This document shows, in pieces, positions 12,463 to 24,770 of a DNA stretch of 64,000 nt (positions are counted from its first letter, which is position 1; each line of letters starts with the position of its first letter). The translations under genes and the position numbers were made by a program. Location of the stretch: NCBI GenBank assembly GCA_033239125.1, contig BSWB01000006.1, positions 30,682,001 through 30,746,000 on the forward strand, given 5' to 3'. The DNA comes from Fagopyrum homotropicum. Taxonomy: Eukaryota; Streptophyta; Magnoliopsida; Caryophyllales; Polygonaceae. The notes under the pieces are model-generated. The model saw nothing but the letters and a program-made list of their open reading frames with translations. It did not search any database and was not told where the DNA came from.

Positions 12463-12467
12463 GTGTG
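12463..12467. repeat. Left 5 bp target-site duplication (GTGTG) of the Athila-like element
   Basis: GTGTG at 12463-12467 is repeated at 20743-20747 directly after the other LTR. A 5 bp TSD is typical of Ty3/gypsy integration. It proves that the LTR element inserted into the LINE. Confidence 0.93.
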
Positions 12468-14138
12468 TGTTCGCCACTTAGCGTGCGTGCAATCAAGCTT
12501 TAAATTTATAAAACTAGAATAAAAGCAAGCGAACCCGCAGTGTACGGATCGGCGTAGATTAGCAAGTATTCCAGAGTATCGAACACAAGGATTTGGGGGG
12601 AACAAATTCAGTTGTAAAGTTGTCAAGCAAGTAAAAGGGTAAAGCTTTGCAAATATATTGGGAAAACAGCAACCCTAAAGATCCAGGTATCTAATTGTGG
12701 CAATCGATTCAAGATATACTAAAGAACTAAAGACAGAGTTAAGAGTTGCAAAGGTATGCTAAGATAAAGCTATGTACGGTGAAGTTCCAAGGCTTTATAT
12801 GACTTATCTAGAAATACTCTCTATAAAGGTTGTTGAGGCTTCAGTATAGAAAGGATCTAAAGACAATAATTAATATCAAATACCCAAACTTGTAACCCAA
12901 GGATCAAGACTAACTAAACCGATTAAGGTTGTGACACTCGAAATCGAAGTAGAGGTTGTTGAGGCTTCACTACTACCTAGAATAGGGCAAACCAAGACTA
13001 AGTTAAAGCTAATCTTTAACCTTGGATTAAAGTAAAAGCAAAGTTCGTAAACTGATGTAAATTACGGGTGGATCTTGAGTTCCACGGCCGTGGAACCTCA
13101 AGAACAGGCCGTGATTTTGGTTCGTCGGCGAATCTCTCTAACTCTCAAGATCCAATCAATTTACGATCGATCTATCATCATCTAAGCCACAACTATAACC
13201 CTTCACCTTAGAATTGCTAAAGGGTTTTAGCCAACAACAGTCATTATGATATCAAATTCAAGATTTAGAAGAATGAAAGATGAAAACCTTCGAAAACCTT
13301 CAATAAACTTCAAATTAATCTCAAATCCACAAACAATGGTATAATATATATCAGATTTGGAATAACACAAACCAATCACAATCCTTGATAAGAACGAAGA
13401 GCGGGATGTCAATCCGTCTTCTAATCAAACCTAGGAACAAAAGCGCAACTTCCAAATCTTCAAGCCTTCGTAAATCTCCGTTGCAAAATTGCAATCCTCC
13501 GCACGCCCAATGAAACCCTAGGCACGTGCAAGCAAGCATAAGCGAAGGTGCCAAATTCTCCCTCCTTCAGTCCTTTTATAGGGAAGGATAGAATAACCGT
13601 CCGGCCCATATGCGTAGACAATGTGTCCATATTTTATTCGTCAAAAGATTGCCTAAATCACGGTTTCATGGAGTTCCACGGCCGTGGTTTAGAGCGTGGA
13701 AGTGGATTACGGTTCTTCACAACTTCCACGACCGTACTTTATACCGTGTAACTCTCTGGAATGCTCCACGTTCATGTTGCCAAGTTCCACGGCCGTGGTT
13801 TAGAGCGTAGACTTCATTACGGCCGTATTTTAGAGCGTGGAAGCATAGATTGCTCGTAATTCCTTTTGTTTCGTGTCATTCCTCATCCTAGCATCCTCCT
13901 TGGCTTCTTTGTGGTGTCCTCAATCCTTGGATGTGCTCAATTCATCTCCATCCTCTCTTAATTCGTTCGGTTTTAGCTCTTATTCGCCTACAATCAACAC
14001 AAAGCTTATGTAGACCTCTATATCGACAATATAGACGAACTAGCTAACAATTGCTTCAATACTTTATCAATGAACACTATAATGGATGAAAAACATCTAG
14101 AAAACGTGCCTAAAATATCACAATATTTCATGCTAACA
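12468..14138 (-). repeat. 3' LTR of the Athila-like element
   Basis: 1671 bp, starting TGTTCGCCACTTAG and ending CATGCTAACA on the plus strand. It is nearly identical to 19072-20742 (sample differences: ACCCGCAG versus ACCTGCAG near the start, AGGCGA/AGCGAA-type changes later). It contains four copies of an ACGGCCGT-centred palindrome. Confidence 0.95.
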
Positions 14139-14155
14139 AAATACCCCATACTTGC
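14139..14155 (-). promoter_or_regulatory. Polypurine tract of the Athila-like element
   Basis: On the minus strand AAGTATGGGGTATTT lies immediately 5' of the LTR start TGTTAGC. This is the usual place and composition of the plus-strand primer tract and confirms leftward orientation. Confidence 0.6.
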
Positions 14156-15487
14156 CACTTACTTGTCCCCAAGCAAGGTCTTTCAAAAGCTTTAGAACTC
14201 AAGTTAGGATAAAATATGTATTCAATCTTAAAAACAAAACATCTTCTAGGTATATGTGCTTCTAGTCAATAGATCATTCTCAAACCTTGCTTCGTTCATT
14301 CATAAGACTCTCATATACATAAAGAGGAAAGAAACATCATGAATTGATCAAACTTTAATGTAAGCATCATAACCTTCAAACATTATCAAAATCAATCATA
14401 AGAAACTTCAATTTAGATCACTAAGTCATATAACATTCTCTTGATCTTAAGGACTTTCAAATAAGGTCTAGAATGCGGAAAGGGAGAGGAAACTATAAGG
14501 AATGTGGTGCATGAATCCGGGAAAGTGGATAACTAACTCTTTTCTTTTTCTCTTGCGGTTTTGCAACACTTTCAACTTAGAGTTTTGCTCTCTTCTTTTG
14601 CACATAATTTTTCGACTTTACTTTTGGAGTTATGGACAGAGGTGCACAAAAACCGAAGCCTAGGAGATTGGCGATTCTCAATTTTGCGAGATGCCTCAAA
14701 CCCTTGATGCACATACCATAATCTATTAGGAATATCGCTAAATCCGACTTTGGCAAGACACAAACACCCGGCTATGTGAATGGTTCCGAGTTACTCATCG
14801 TCATGATTGACTTCCCCAAACCTATAAGTTCTTTCTATTCTTTGAATGCTAACTTTTGCTTTCATGGCCCTCCCACATCAAACATGCCAAATACTCAACT
14901 CCTCCAAATTCCCGGATAGGTAAAGGAGGCCATTATTTCATTGAGGGGTTAAATGATCAAAGAAAGAAGAGAGAAGATCGAATTACCTTAATCATTTCAA
15001 TAAGAAGTATAGGAACTTATCATGTGATTTCAACCTTAATCTCTCAATATGATTTATATAAAACTTTTCACATTATGAAACTTGCAAAAGAGGAATAATT
15101 AACACATTCAATTTCTTTTCAATTCACTATTTGTTTAAGCATACAACTGTCATCAAAAACTCAATTCATAAGTAGTGATTTTCATAGAAATCATCTCAAT
15201 TCTTAGAAGCACAAAATTTTCAAAATTTTTCGATTTTTTTGGTTTTTTCAAAAGCTTTTTCATGCAATGCGATAATGAAACGTGTAACAATGGAATGAAA
15301 CATGCAAGGTGTTCTCGATCAAAGCAAGCAAAAGTGAGTAGAGTTATTACAAACGAATAGTCACACCCCACCCCATACTTGAGACAAACATTGTCCCTAA
15401 TGTTCAAAAAGAAATAAAGAAAGAAAGAAAGAAAATGAACTTACAAGACGGTGGTGGAGTGGCTAAAGCGGTAGATCATCATCATCC

Positions 15488-17025
15488 TCACTGGGGTGCC
15501 GGTGGTGGTGGAAACGGGAAGAAGTCGGGGTCGTAGTTCCGCCCAATCTGCTGGCGGTAAATGTCTCTCATCATCCGGTCATGTGCATCGGCTTGTGCAT
15601 CCCTAGCATCCGCGCGGATCTCCAAGGCTCCGACTCTACTGGAAAGGTCGGTGGCCCACTTTGACAGTTGCTCGTACCACCCCGGCGGCTGGCTATACCA
15701 AGCTGGTGCATCTGACGGTGCTGGTGCAGGTGGTGGCTGTGCATGCCAAGTCGGTGGAGCTCTCATCCAATCCGGCTGCGTGCTATACCACTGAGGAGGG
15801 GTCGCCATCCATGTCGGCCTCTCACTCACGCTGGCGCGGCGAGAGGAAGAACCAAAAGCTCTAGCGGGATGGGGAGAGTGTCTAGGGAGGTCGGGAACTG
15901 TATCCGGCTGATCCGGAAAGGTACCAAAATCGTGCTCCTCACCTCCTCCCTCAAACTCCTCATCTCCTCTCATCTCCTCCTCATCTACAACGGGTGGCTC
16001 AGGGGGAATGTAGGGAGGTGCTACTATTCTATTCGCATGTATAGCAGCGAATGTCTCCTTCCAATTACGGCGTCCAGCCATAATGGAATACTCGGGAAGC
16101 CATGTAACCCCTCTACCTTCTCTACCCTCCCAAGGCATGGCAGCGGTAGGTGGACCTCTATGTCTAGGAAAGATAATGCCTCTAGTCATGAGACTCTGAA
16201 GTCCTAGAGGTCTAGCTGCTATCCTAGTGCACGCGGAGAAGTCGATACCTAGCTGTCTAGCAAGGTGGGTGACCATCCCACCGTATCCAATATTGCCGGC
16301 CCTCTTATTCTTTAGCTTACTCATAGTAGAAGCTAAGAGGGTGGCACAGTCAGCCGGCCTACCATGCAGCATACAGTAAAGCAAAAACAACTCATCAGTC
16401 TTGATTTTCTGAGGAGTCTCCGTCCTAGGGAAGAGACACTCAAAAAGCACTCGGTGGGCGATCTTCAAGGCTAAGTGATAGATCAACTTAGCCTTGGTAT
16501 CAGCAGGTTGCCAGCGGTCCTCGCTGGCGTACACCATAGCAATATCCTCCCAAAAATCTTTGGCGTATACGCCACTAGGAAATCGACCATTAAAGGTCTC
16601 ATGGAACCCAAAGAAGGCTTCAAACTCTCGAATCGAGAACTCATAGTTCCTCTCCATCAGCCGGAAAGAAACCGTCCTATCTACATGACTATGCTCAAAT
16701 GAGATCATAAACTCTCTAGTGATCTCCTCATACGCATCTTCCCGAATAGCGGAGAAGATGATCAAACCGGCTCTATCAATCAACCAAGTAAGGTCACCTA
16801 CCACATTCAGTGGCTCTAGATCCTCAAGCAACAAATATCGCGGTCCTATGACCGGTCTCTTCTCGATCCTCTCTAAGGCATCGAGGTAATCCTCATGGAT
16901 CGTAGGAATTCTAGGAGGTGGGGTGATGGAGGTGATGGTGGTTCAGTAGGGGGTGCCTGAGAGGAGGAGGAAGCATTGCCTTTCCTCTTCTTGGTCCTAT
17001 TTGACATTCTCCTAACAAGGTCCAT
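15488..17025 (-). pseudogene. ATHILA ORF1-family protein (between integrase remnant and 3' LTR)
   Basis: A 448 aa open block (16834-15488) follows an N-terminal stretch whose ATG is at 17025. The N-terminal frame is shifted by one base in a G-run (plus strand about 16918-16925), so the two do not join without a frameshift. The core resembles plant ATHILA ORF1-family proteins: FRLMERNYEFSIREFEAFFGF, then KTDELFLLYCMLHG and a QLGIDFSACTRI block. The C-terminal third is acidic and then Pro/Trp/Tyr-rich (PPQWYSTQPDWMRAPP) with a heptad-like end. The function of this family is unknown. It lies downstream of the pol remnant, where Athila elements carry an extra ORF. No signal peptide or transmembrane segment is visible. 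Confidence 0.7.
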
Positions 17026-17857
17026 TTTTTGTCAAAAATTACGGCCTGTTCTTGAGGTTATACGGCCGTGGAATGCCTAGAGACCGTGATTCAGTTCGTA
17101 AATCCTCAAAAATCACTCAATCAACAGCACAATCACCAGATAGCAATCCTAGACTAATTCCAATCCAGTTCCAATCAGTTCTCCTAATATATCTTGCAAA
17201 AACTGAATCGAATCGAAAAAGTGAGAGAAGAGAAGAAAAACCTAGTTTTTGGATTTTAAAATCCAAATTCCGTCTTCTCCGGCGATTGTTCACTCGAATC
17301 GTTGCTTGGATCTTGTAGATGATCGAATTTTCTCCAGTTTGGATTAAGGAATCGTTCGAAACGATTAACGAACGGAGATTTGAGAGAGGGGGACAAATTC
17401 GGCGTTTTTGGGCGTGGAAAGTGGATTTTTGGTGTGTTTTGTGAAGAAATGTGGTTTTTATAGTGGCCGTAAATTTTTTCGAAAATTACGGTCACTCGGG
17501 GGTTTCCACGGCCGTGGAAATGTACGGAACCGTGGTTTTGGTGATTTTTCTCAAGTTTTGCAAATTACGGTCACTGTAGCTGTCACGGCCGTGATTTTGG
17601 CCGTGGAACTCTCTGTAATGTGCCAAAGTCCAAGTTCCGTCAATTTTTCTTCCAACCTTTCTTCTCCTTTCTTTTTCCACTGATCCTACATCCAAAAACA
17701 CGAACATACCGGAAGGTATCGAAGGCAAAACAAAACAAAAATGTCTAAACTATTCTAATCTATGAACCAAGAACAAAAACGTAAGTGCAATACCTTGGGT
17801 TGCCTCCCAAGAAGCGCTTGTTTAAGGTCCGTAGCTAGACCTATGTCCATAGATGAC
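17026..17857. other. Non-coding spacer of the Athila-like element
   Basis: Lies between the integrase remnant and the ATHILA ORF1-type frame. It contains three more ACGGCCGT-centred palindromes (near 17062, 17508 and 17584) of the kind found in the LTRs. The palindrome TTGGGTTGCCTCCCAA (17795-17810), read leftwards as TTGGGAGGCAACCCAA, is a motif I recall from the region after pol in plant Athila-type elements. Confidence 0.55.
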
Positions 17858-18157
17858 TCAATGCACCTTGAACATCTTAGATTGCTCTTCAAATCCATCA
17901 TAGAGCTCTTCCAAGAAATCTCCGGTTCCTAGTTTCACCGCCAAGTGGTAAGATCTCCCACGTACAAGCTTGTACGGTTTGATTCTCACCGGCATCCTCC
18001 TAGCTTTCATGCGTTCTAATGGGACATAATTCAACCTTGCGTCCCATCCTTTCCTAGATCGAGAAATCAGTTTCTCGAGAATTCTCCTAGCTTCCGCATC
18101 TCCAGCTTGGGGATGATGTATGGTCTTCGTCATGTGAATGACCCCATACTTGAACAA
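17858..18157 (-). pseudogene. Athila-type integrase C-terminal remnant
   Basis: The minus-strand frame reads MFKYGVIHMTKTIHHPQAGD, then RRILEKLISRSRKGWDARL, then MPVRIKPYKLVRGRSYHLAV. It follows the end of gypsy integrase cores (YGV-H-x-A-x-x-YHPQ-x-x-G, then I-x-x-IL-x-K, W-x-x-x-L, M-x-P-Y-x-LV-x-G-x-x-x-H-L-P-V) with many substitutions and small deletions. The catalytic D-D part is absent. It overlaps the end of the preceding frame, which suggests that a large pol deletion joined gag directly to this piece. Confidence 0.62.
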
Positions 18158-18775
18158 AAAACACTTATTGACATTAGCGTTGAAGCACTTGCCAAATTAC
18201 TCCTTGTAGTCCAAGGAACATCTTCTTCCAGCAATTTCAATGGAGGTTTCATCTTCACCTTAGGAGGTTCTTTTGAAAGAGACCTCCAACTCTTCGGTGC
18301 ATTCCTGAAAAAATCAGAAACTTTAATAGGAATTTCAAAGGAAGTAAGACAATATACCTTGTTAAGTTCTTCAAGGCTTGACACAAGTTTCATGTTGGGA
18401 TGATGATCCACACATGAAATATCTCCCAACTCAGCTGGATCCTCTTCAACCTTGGCCACAGTTTCAACAATTTGGCCAAGGTACTCTACTTCTTCCTCTT
18501 CTTCAATGAGGACTTCAAGAGGAACTTCAGGTTTGATAGGAGGAATGCTCAAAACTTGGAGTTCTTCGTCGCACTTCTCCTCCAGTCGAGCAATTTCAGC
18601 CAGGATCAATTTTCTTTCACGGTCATCGAGATCCTTTATTGATTGCTTGATCTTCGATTCAAGTTGATATTCAGGAGGTTGTTCGTACACCTCGCGAGCG
18701 GTATAAAGCTCCTCCCAAATTTCAAGCTCCTTCTTAATAGCTTCCTCTATTTCATTTTGTTCACTGAAAAAAATG
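18130..18775 (-). pseudogene. Gag-derived acidic coiled-coil fragment of the Athila-like element
   Basis: Open in one frame from about 18775 to 18130 with no ATG at its upstream edge. It is Glu/Lys-rich and helical (ESKIKQSIKDLDDRERKLIL), then has an acidic stretch around EEEEEVEYLG. It lies where the gag C-terminus or gag-protease linker would be, just after the leader. I see no CCHC knuckle and no protease motif, so only position and composition support the call. Confidence 0.45.
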
Positions 18776-19048
18776 AAAAATAATCCAACAAATATCTATA
18801 TTCCTTCCATTTAGCTACCTCTTTCTTTCTCCATCTCTCTCTTTACAAGGATTTGTTCCTACGCATGTGCTGCTCTAAAGATTCGTTAAGTTCAACTCTG
18901 AGGCTCCATATTTCGTTCCACGCCGTAATAAAGCTGCATCCATCCATTGGAAAATCTGAAAACTCAAAAACTCATAACAAAAGATCAAAAGAAAAAGCAA
19001 AAGCTCCCAAGCCCGACAACCGAAAACCGAAATTGGTCTAGACCAACT

Positions 19049-19065
19049 CCCCGGCAACGGCGCCA
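19049..19065 (-). promoter_or_regulatory. Primer-binding site of the Athila-like element
   Basis: On the minus strand TGGCGCCGTTGCCGGGG begins seven bases after the LTR end. The same motif follows a different LTR at 62444-62460. I recall it as the tRNA-Asp-type primer site of Athila-like elements. Confidence 0.85.
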
Positions 19066-19071
19066 AAAACT

Positions 19072-20742
19072 TGTTCGCCACTTAGCGTGCGTGCAATCAA
19101 GCTTTAAATTTATAAAACTAGAATAAAAGCAAGCGAACCTGCAGTGTACGGATCGGCGTAGATTAGCAAGTATTCCAAAGTATCGAACACAGGGATTTGG
19201 GGGGAACAAATTTAGTTGTAAAGTTGTCAAGCAAGTAAAAGGGTAAAGCTTTGCAAATATATTGGGAAAACAGCAAACCTAAAGATCCACGTATCTAATT
19301 GTGGCAATCGATTCAAGATATACTAAAGAACTAAAGACAGAGTTAAGAGTTGCAAAGGTATGCTAAGGTAAAGCAATGTACGGTGAAGTTCCAAGGCTTT
19401 ATATGACTTATCTAGAAATACTCTCTATAAAGGTTGTTGAGGCTTCAGTATAGAAAGGATCTAAAGACAAGAATTAATATCAAATACCCAAACTTGTAAC
19501 TCAACGATCAAGACTAACTAAACCGATTAAGGTTGTGACACTCAAAATCGAAGTAGAGGTTGTTGAGGCTTCACTACTACCTAGAAAAGGGCAAACCAAG
19601 ACTAAGTTAAAGCTAATCTTTAACCTTGGATTAAAGTGAAAGCAAAGTTCGTAAACTGATGTAAATTACGGGTGGATCTTGAGTTCCACGGCCGTGGAAC
19701 CTCAAGAACAGGCCGTGATTTTGGTTCGTCGGCGAATCTCTCTAACTCTCAGGATCCAATCAATTTACGATTGATCTATCATCATCTAAGCCACAACTAT
19801 AACCCTTAACCTTAGAATTGCTAAAGGGTTTTAGCCAACAGCAGTCATTATGATATCAAATTCAAGATTTAGAAGAATGAAAGATGAAAACCTTCAAAAA
19901 CCTTCAATAAACTTCAAATTAATCTCAAATCCACAAACAAGGGTATAATATATATCAGATTTGGAATAACACAAACCAATCACAATCCTTGATAAGAACG
20001 AAGAGCGGGATGTCAATCCGTCTTCTAATCAAACCTAGGAACAAAAGCGCAACTTCCAAATCTTCAACCCTTCGTAAATCTCCGTTGCAAAATTGCAATC
20101 CTCCGCACGCCTAATGAAACCCTAGGCACGTGCAAGCAAGCGTAAGCTAAGATGCCGAATTCTCCCTCCTTCAGTCCTTTTATAGGGAAGGATAGAATAA
20201 CCGTCCGGCCCATATGCGTAGACAATGTGTCCATATTTTATTCGTCAAAAGATTGCCTAAATCACGGTTTCATGGAGTTCTACGGCCGTGGTTTAGAGCG
20301 TGGAAGTGGATTACGGTTCTTCACAACTTCCACGACCGTACTTTATACCGTGTAACTCTCTAGAATGCTCCACATTCATGTTGCCAAGTTCCACGGCCGT
20401 GGTTTAGAGCGTGGACTTTATTACGGCCGTATTTTAGAGCGTGGAAGCATAGATTGCTCGTAATTCCTTTTGTTTCGTGCCATTCCTCATCCTAGCATCC
20501 TCCTTGGCTTCTTTGTGGTGTCCTCAATCCTTGGATGTGCTCAATTCATCTCCATCCTCTCTTAATTTGTTCGGTTTTAGCTCTTATTCGCCTACAATCA
20601 ACACAAAGCTTATGTAGACCTCTATATCGACAATATAGACGAACTAGCTAACAATTGATTCAATGCTTTATCAATGAACACTATAATGGATGAAAAACAT
20701 CTAGAAAACGTGCCTAAAATATCACAATATTTCATGCTAACA
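19072..20742 (-). repeat. 5' LTR of the Athila-like element
   Basis: 1671 bp, the same length as the left LTR and nearly identical to it. Read leftwards it starts TGTTAGCATG and ends GGCGAACA. The right-hand TSD GTGTG follows at 20743-20747. It carries the element's promoter and poly(A) signals. Confidence 0.95.
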
Positions 20743-20772
20743 GTGTGTAGCAACACTTCTTTTTGGTTAATC

Positions 20773-21520
20773 ATGAATTGTTTATTTTGGAATGTTCACG
20801 GAGCCTGCAAGAGCGGGTTCCGACGCGCTATTAAATACCTCTGTAAAGCTCATAGAGTTGATATCCTTGCGGTCTTCGAACCCTGCATATCGGGCACTGT
20901 TGCAGAACGTGTTTGCAAACGTATGAAGATGGGTGGTTGTCTACGAGTTGATCCGGCAGGTTTTGAGGGTGGTCTGTAGTTGCTCTGGGATGATTCCAGA
21001 ATCCAAATCTCCATATCAACTCCTTCCTTTATTTCATCCACGCCAAGGCTAGTAATCTTGGCAAGAGTTTAAGTATTATTGCAGTGTATGGTCCATGGAC
21101 CTCCATCAGAGAGCAGGTAGAGACCTTTTTGGGACGCCCTCGACAAAGACTTAGCGGGAATGACTAGCCCCTATATCATCGGAGGAGACTTTAACTACAT
21201 CATTGTCAGTCATGAGAGTAGAGGAGGATCTACAGGTCTTCATAGGGACTCTGAGAGATTTAGTGATATCATACATAACTAAGGCCTACTTGATATCGGG
21301 TTCACCGGTCTTGAGTTCACGTGGGAGGACAGCAAATCTAGAAATAGAGGCGTCCAAAAGAGACTTGACAAGGTTCTTATGAGTATGGAAGCGAGGTTGG
21401 ATTGGCCAGAAACGTCGGTGAGACATTTGGCTAGATTTTCTTCGGATCACTCACCCGTTCTTCTTAGGCTCCAACCCCCATTCTCTGACGGGGTGATAGA
21501 AGACCCTTCCATTTCGAGGC
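20773..21520 (+). pseudogene. LINE ORF2 endonuclease domain (APE type), decayed
   Basis: Starts MNCLFWNVHGA, the usual opening of plant L1 ORF2. A later block has GGDFNYIIVS (the GDFN motif), and the domain ends with RLDKVL and FSSDHSPVLL (the SDH catalytic motif, about 21441-21467). At least four stops or frameshifts interrupt it. This domain nicks target DNA to prime LINE reverse transcription. The upstream untranslated ORF1-ORF2 junction was cut by the LTR element insertion. Confidence 0.85.
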
Positions 21521-21527
21521 GGCTTAG

Positions 21528-23180
21528 ATGACCCATGAGGGATTTATTCCTTTGTTGAAGAGTTGTTGGGACTCGCATGCAAATTCAGGTATCCCCCTCG
21601 ACATCCTTAAACACTGGCTTTTACGTTGGAATCGTCGGGTTTTTGGTGATGTGTTTTGCAAGAAGGACGCTATTATGAAAGAACTCGCGGATATTCAGAG
21701 TGACATTACCACGATCATGCCCAATAACGGCAAATATAGAGAACTAGACCTCCAAACAAGGCTTGAAGAGGTTCTCGAACAAGAAGAGATCATTTGGTAC
21801 TAAAAGTCAAGGGCGCAATGGCTTTCCCTAGGTGACAGAAATACCTCCTTTTTCCACACGTCAACGATCATTAAGAGGAGAAGAAATAGAGTGGATGGAC
21901 TACGATCGCAGGATGGGAGTTGGGAAGAGAGTCCAGAGGAGCTTGAACGGATAGCCGTTGGTTTCTTCAAGGAGCTATACAAGAACTCATCCGATGACCA
22001 CTCATCGTCAGGTAGTACCATTGTAGAGAATGGCTTCCCTTTGCTATCTAACCATACCCTTGCAGATCTCACCAAGAGTGTCAATGCGGATGAATTTTGG
22101 ACGGCCACCAACAGTATGGGAGCCTTCAAAGCTCCGGGCATTGATGGGCTCCAACGAATCTTTTACCAAAGATGCTGGAATATTGTTGGAAATTCGGTTC
22201 TAAGAGAGGTTAGGAATTTCTTTGAGCGTCGTAAGCTTCCTGAAGGGTTCAACGAGACTATTATTTGCCTTATTGCTAAAGTGGGTACGCCGGAGTTGAT
22301 CAGTCAGTTTAGACCTATTGCTTTATGCAATGTCATATACAAAGTTATAGCGAAGCTCATGGTTCAGCGGATGAAAGGATGTATGGACACGCTTGTTGGA
22401 CCGACCCACGAAAGCTTCCTCCGGAGTGGTGTGTCATGATCAAGGAGTGCATATCTACGACGAGAATGCAAGTGAATTGGAACGGAGAGCTTACTGAGAA
22501 GTTCCTCCCGGAGAGAGGCCTAAGGCAAGGGAATCCGCTATCCCCTTACCTTTTTGTTCTTTGTGTGGAAAGATTGAGTCACATGATCAGTGAAAAGGTC
22601 AACCAGGGCTGTTGGAAACCGATACGGCTATCTCGGGATGGGCCCAACCTCTCACATCTTTTGATTGCCGACGACTTAACCCTTTTTGTGGAGGCAAGTC
22701 CGGGACATATGAGGATTGCTATGGATTGTCTAGATGTGTTTGTCGAGCCTTGGGACAAAAGGTTAGCATCCAGAATTCCAAGATTTTTGTGTCACCTAAT
22801 GTTGATAGAGATACTCAGTTGACTTTGCAGAATTTGAGCGGATTTGAGGTGACTAAGAAAATGGGTAACTACTTGGGAATGTCGTTGCTACAGGGAGAGT
22901 TCACAAGACGACTTTCTCATATCTTCTGGGCAAAATCAACAATAGGCTCAATGATTGGAGGGGACGTAACTTGAGCTTTGCGGGAAGAGTGACATTTACC
23001 AAGTCGGTTCTCTCTTCTCTCCCCATTTACGCTATGTCATCCTTGATCCTACCAAAAGGAGTTCGCGAGGAGATGGATAAGATTAGTAGGAACTTTATCT
23101 GGGGGCATAATGGTAGTAGGAGAAAGATACACACTGTTAATTGGAGAAGCATCTGCACCAGTAAAGAGAATGGTTGACTT
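21528..23180 (+). pseudogene. LINE ORF2 reverse transcriptase, decayed
   Basis: Recognisable blocks in order: SMGAFKAPGIDGLQ (normally KAPGPDG), QFRPIALCNVIYKVIAK, RGLRQGNPLSPYLFVLC, and the catalytic loop LLIADDLTLFV at 22658-22690, where the usual F of FADD is I. Then come a GNYLGM-type block and SFAGRVTFTKSVLSSLPIYAM. The frame changes several times (near 22440, 22750 and 22975). The catalytic aspartates are still present, but the reading frame is not continuous. Confidence 0.88.
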
Positions 23181-23702
23181 GGTGTAAAAATCATGGAAGA
23201 GTTAAACTTGGCTCTAGTTGACAAGATTGGGTGGAGACTCCTCAAGGATGATTCATGTTTGTGGGCTCGTGTTCTCAAGGGTAAGTACATCAGACCTTTG
23301 GGTACCACCCATTCTGCACCTTCGTACGTATGGAGGAGCTTCTAGAGAGGCATTGCTGAGGTCGTGCAGCCTGGACATAGGTGGCTTGTGGGCAACGGGG
23401 AGGCCACCAATTTTTGGGGGGACAATTGGCTCCTGACTCACCCCCTTATAAGGCATTCCACTGCTGAAATCATCACACAACAATAGTCCATGAATGTAGC
23501 AGCTTATTGGATGGGTGGAGTGGGATTGAGGTGGGACCTGCTCGCACCGTTCCTACCTCACGAAACCATGCTGAGACTTACTGCTATGGGGCTGTTACAC
23601 AGGAACGATACAACTAGAAGTGAAGACCTTGATCTCGCCAGAGACGAACTCTCCTGACAGTGGAGTAGTGATGAGAATTTCTCGTTAGCATCAACCTACC
23701 GG

Positions 23703-24770
23703 ATGCTCAGCCAGGAAAGCACACTGTGCAACACGAAGCAGATGGTGTACAAGAGAGTGTGGAAGTTAGACTTGCAAGAAAGAACCAAGCTCTTTACCTG
23801 GAAGCTGCTGCAAGGAGGGGTACTTTCTAATGAGGAGAGAATGAGAAGACATGTTAGCAAAAGTGATGAATGTGCGTATTGTCAAGGTCAACCGGAGACC
23901 TATGACCATTTGTTTAGAGATTGTGGCAACAGTAGCAGAATATGGAGGAAGCTCAACGCGGGAAGCCATGACCCACGTTTCTTTGACCTTCCCTTTGCTT
24001 CATGGATTAGAGGTAATATTCTTTCGAAGAGTAAATTTAATAATTATTGCGAATGGAGTGTTATCTTTGTTGTAGGGTTGTGGTGGTTATGGAATCGGAG
24101 GAAAGAGAAAGTTTTCGAGAACAAGAACAGAAGGCAGGATGGTCATGTCATTGTTGTGGAGAAGGCGTTAGAGTACACCAAGGCTTGGAGAACGATCTCA
24201 AACAACAACCCTCGCAGCTCAAGTGCGGTGTTACATGTGAGATGGCACCCCCCACCTGAAGACACTATGAAGATCAATACCGATGGAGCTGTTCGAAGCG
24301 ACGGGAAGGCTGCAGCGGCAGGTGTTATTAGGAACAATGTGGGAGAGTGGCAACTTGGTTTCGTGGCAAACCTGGGTATATGTACCGTTCTAATGGCTGA
24401 ATTGTGGGGCATATACCACGTTTTGAGGTTTGCTTGGGAGAGTGGTTTCCGTGCAGTGATTCTGGAATCAAATTCTTAGCTGCCTATCACGTTTCTGAGC
24501 AAAAACGTCCCAAGTTGCCATCCTCTTGCGAGTCTGGTTAGTAGATGCCAAGACTATCTTAGAAGGAACTAGGTTATTCAGTTCCGTCATGCCTTCCGCG
24601 AGGCGAATCATGTCGCGGATTACCTTGCTTCTTTTGCGTTTGACTTTCCTCTTGGTGTTAATGTATTGCGTGACCCTCCCGAGGGTGTAGTGGATCTTTT
24701 GCATTGCGATGTAAGGGGTCTGGCTATCCCCCGTTTGCGTACTACTTATCCCTTTCTTCATATATAATAA
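23703..24770 (+). pseudogene. LINE ORF2 zf-RVT and RNase H C-terminus
   Basis: The 258 aa open block has the zf-RVT zinc site (CAYCQGQPETYDHLFRDC) and the start of a plant-type RNase H (KINTDGAVRSDGKAAAAGVIR, then AELWGIYHVLRFA). The third acidic position, usually D in LE-x-DS, is N here and is followed by a stop at 24477-24479. The rest of the domain (FREANHVADYLASFAF) continues in another frame to about 24770. RNase H at the ORF2 end is typical of plant L1 LINEs. Confidence 0.87.

Larger units (their letters stand above)
12468..20742 (-). mobile_element. Athila-like Ty3/gypsy LTR retrotransposon, internally deleted
   Basis: 8275 bp with two 1671 bp LTRs (TGTTCGCC...GCTAACA) that differ at only scattered positions. 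It is transcribed leftwards. A primer-binding site lies beside the right LTR, a purine-rich tract beside the left. The coding content is a gag-like fragment, an integrase remnant and an ATHILA ORF1-family frame. Protease, reverse transcriptase and RNase H are missing, so it could move only with help. Inserted in the LINE between its ORF1 and endonuclease. Confidence 0.93.

Noticed and set aside
15421..15435. GAAA short repeat
   Set aside because: A simple run of four or five units only; no array.
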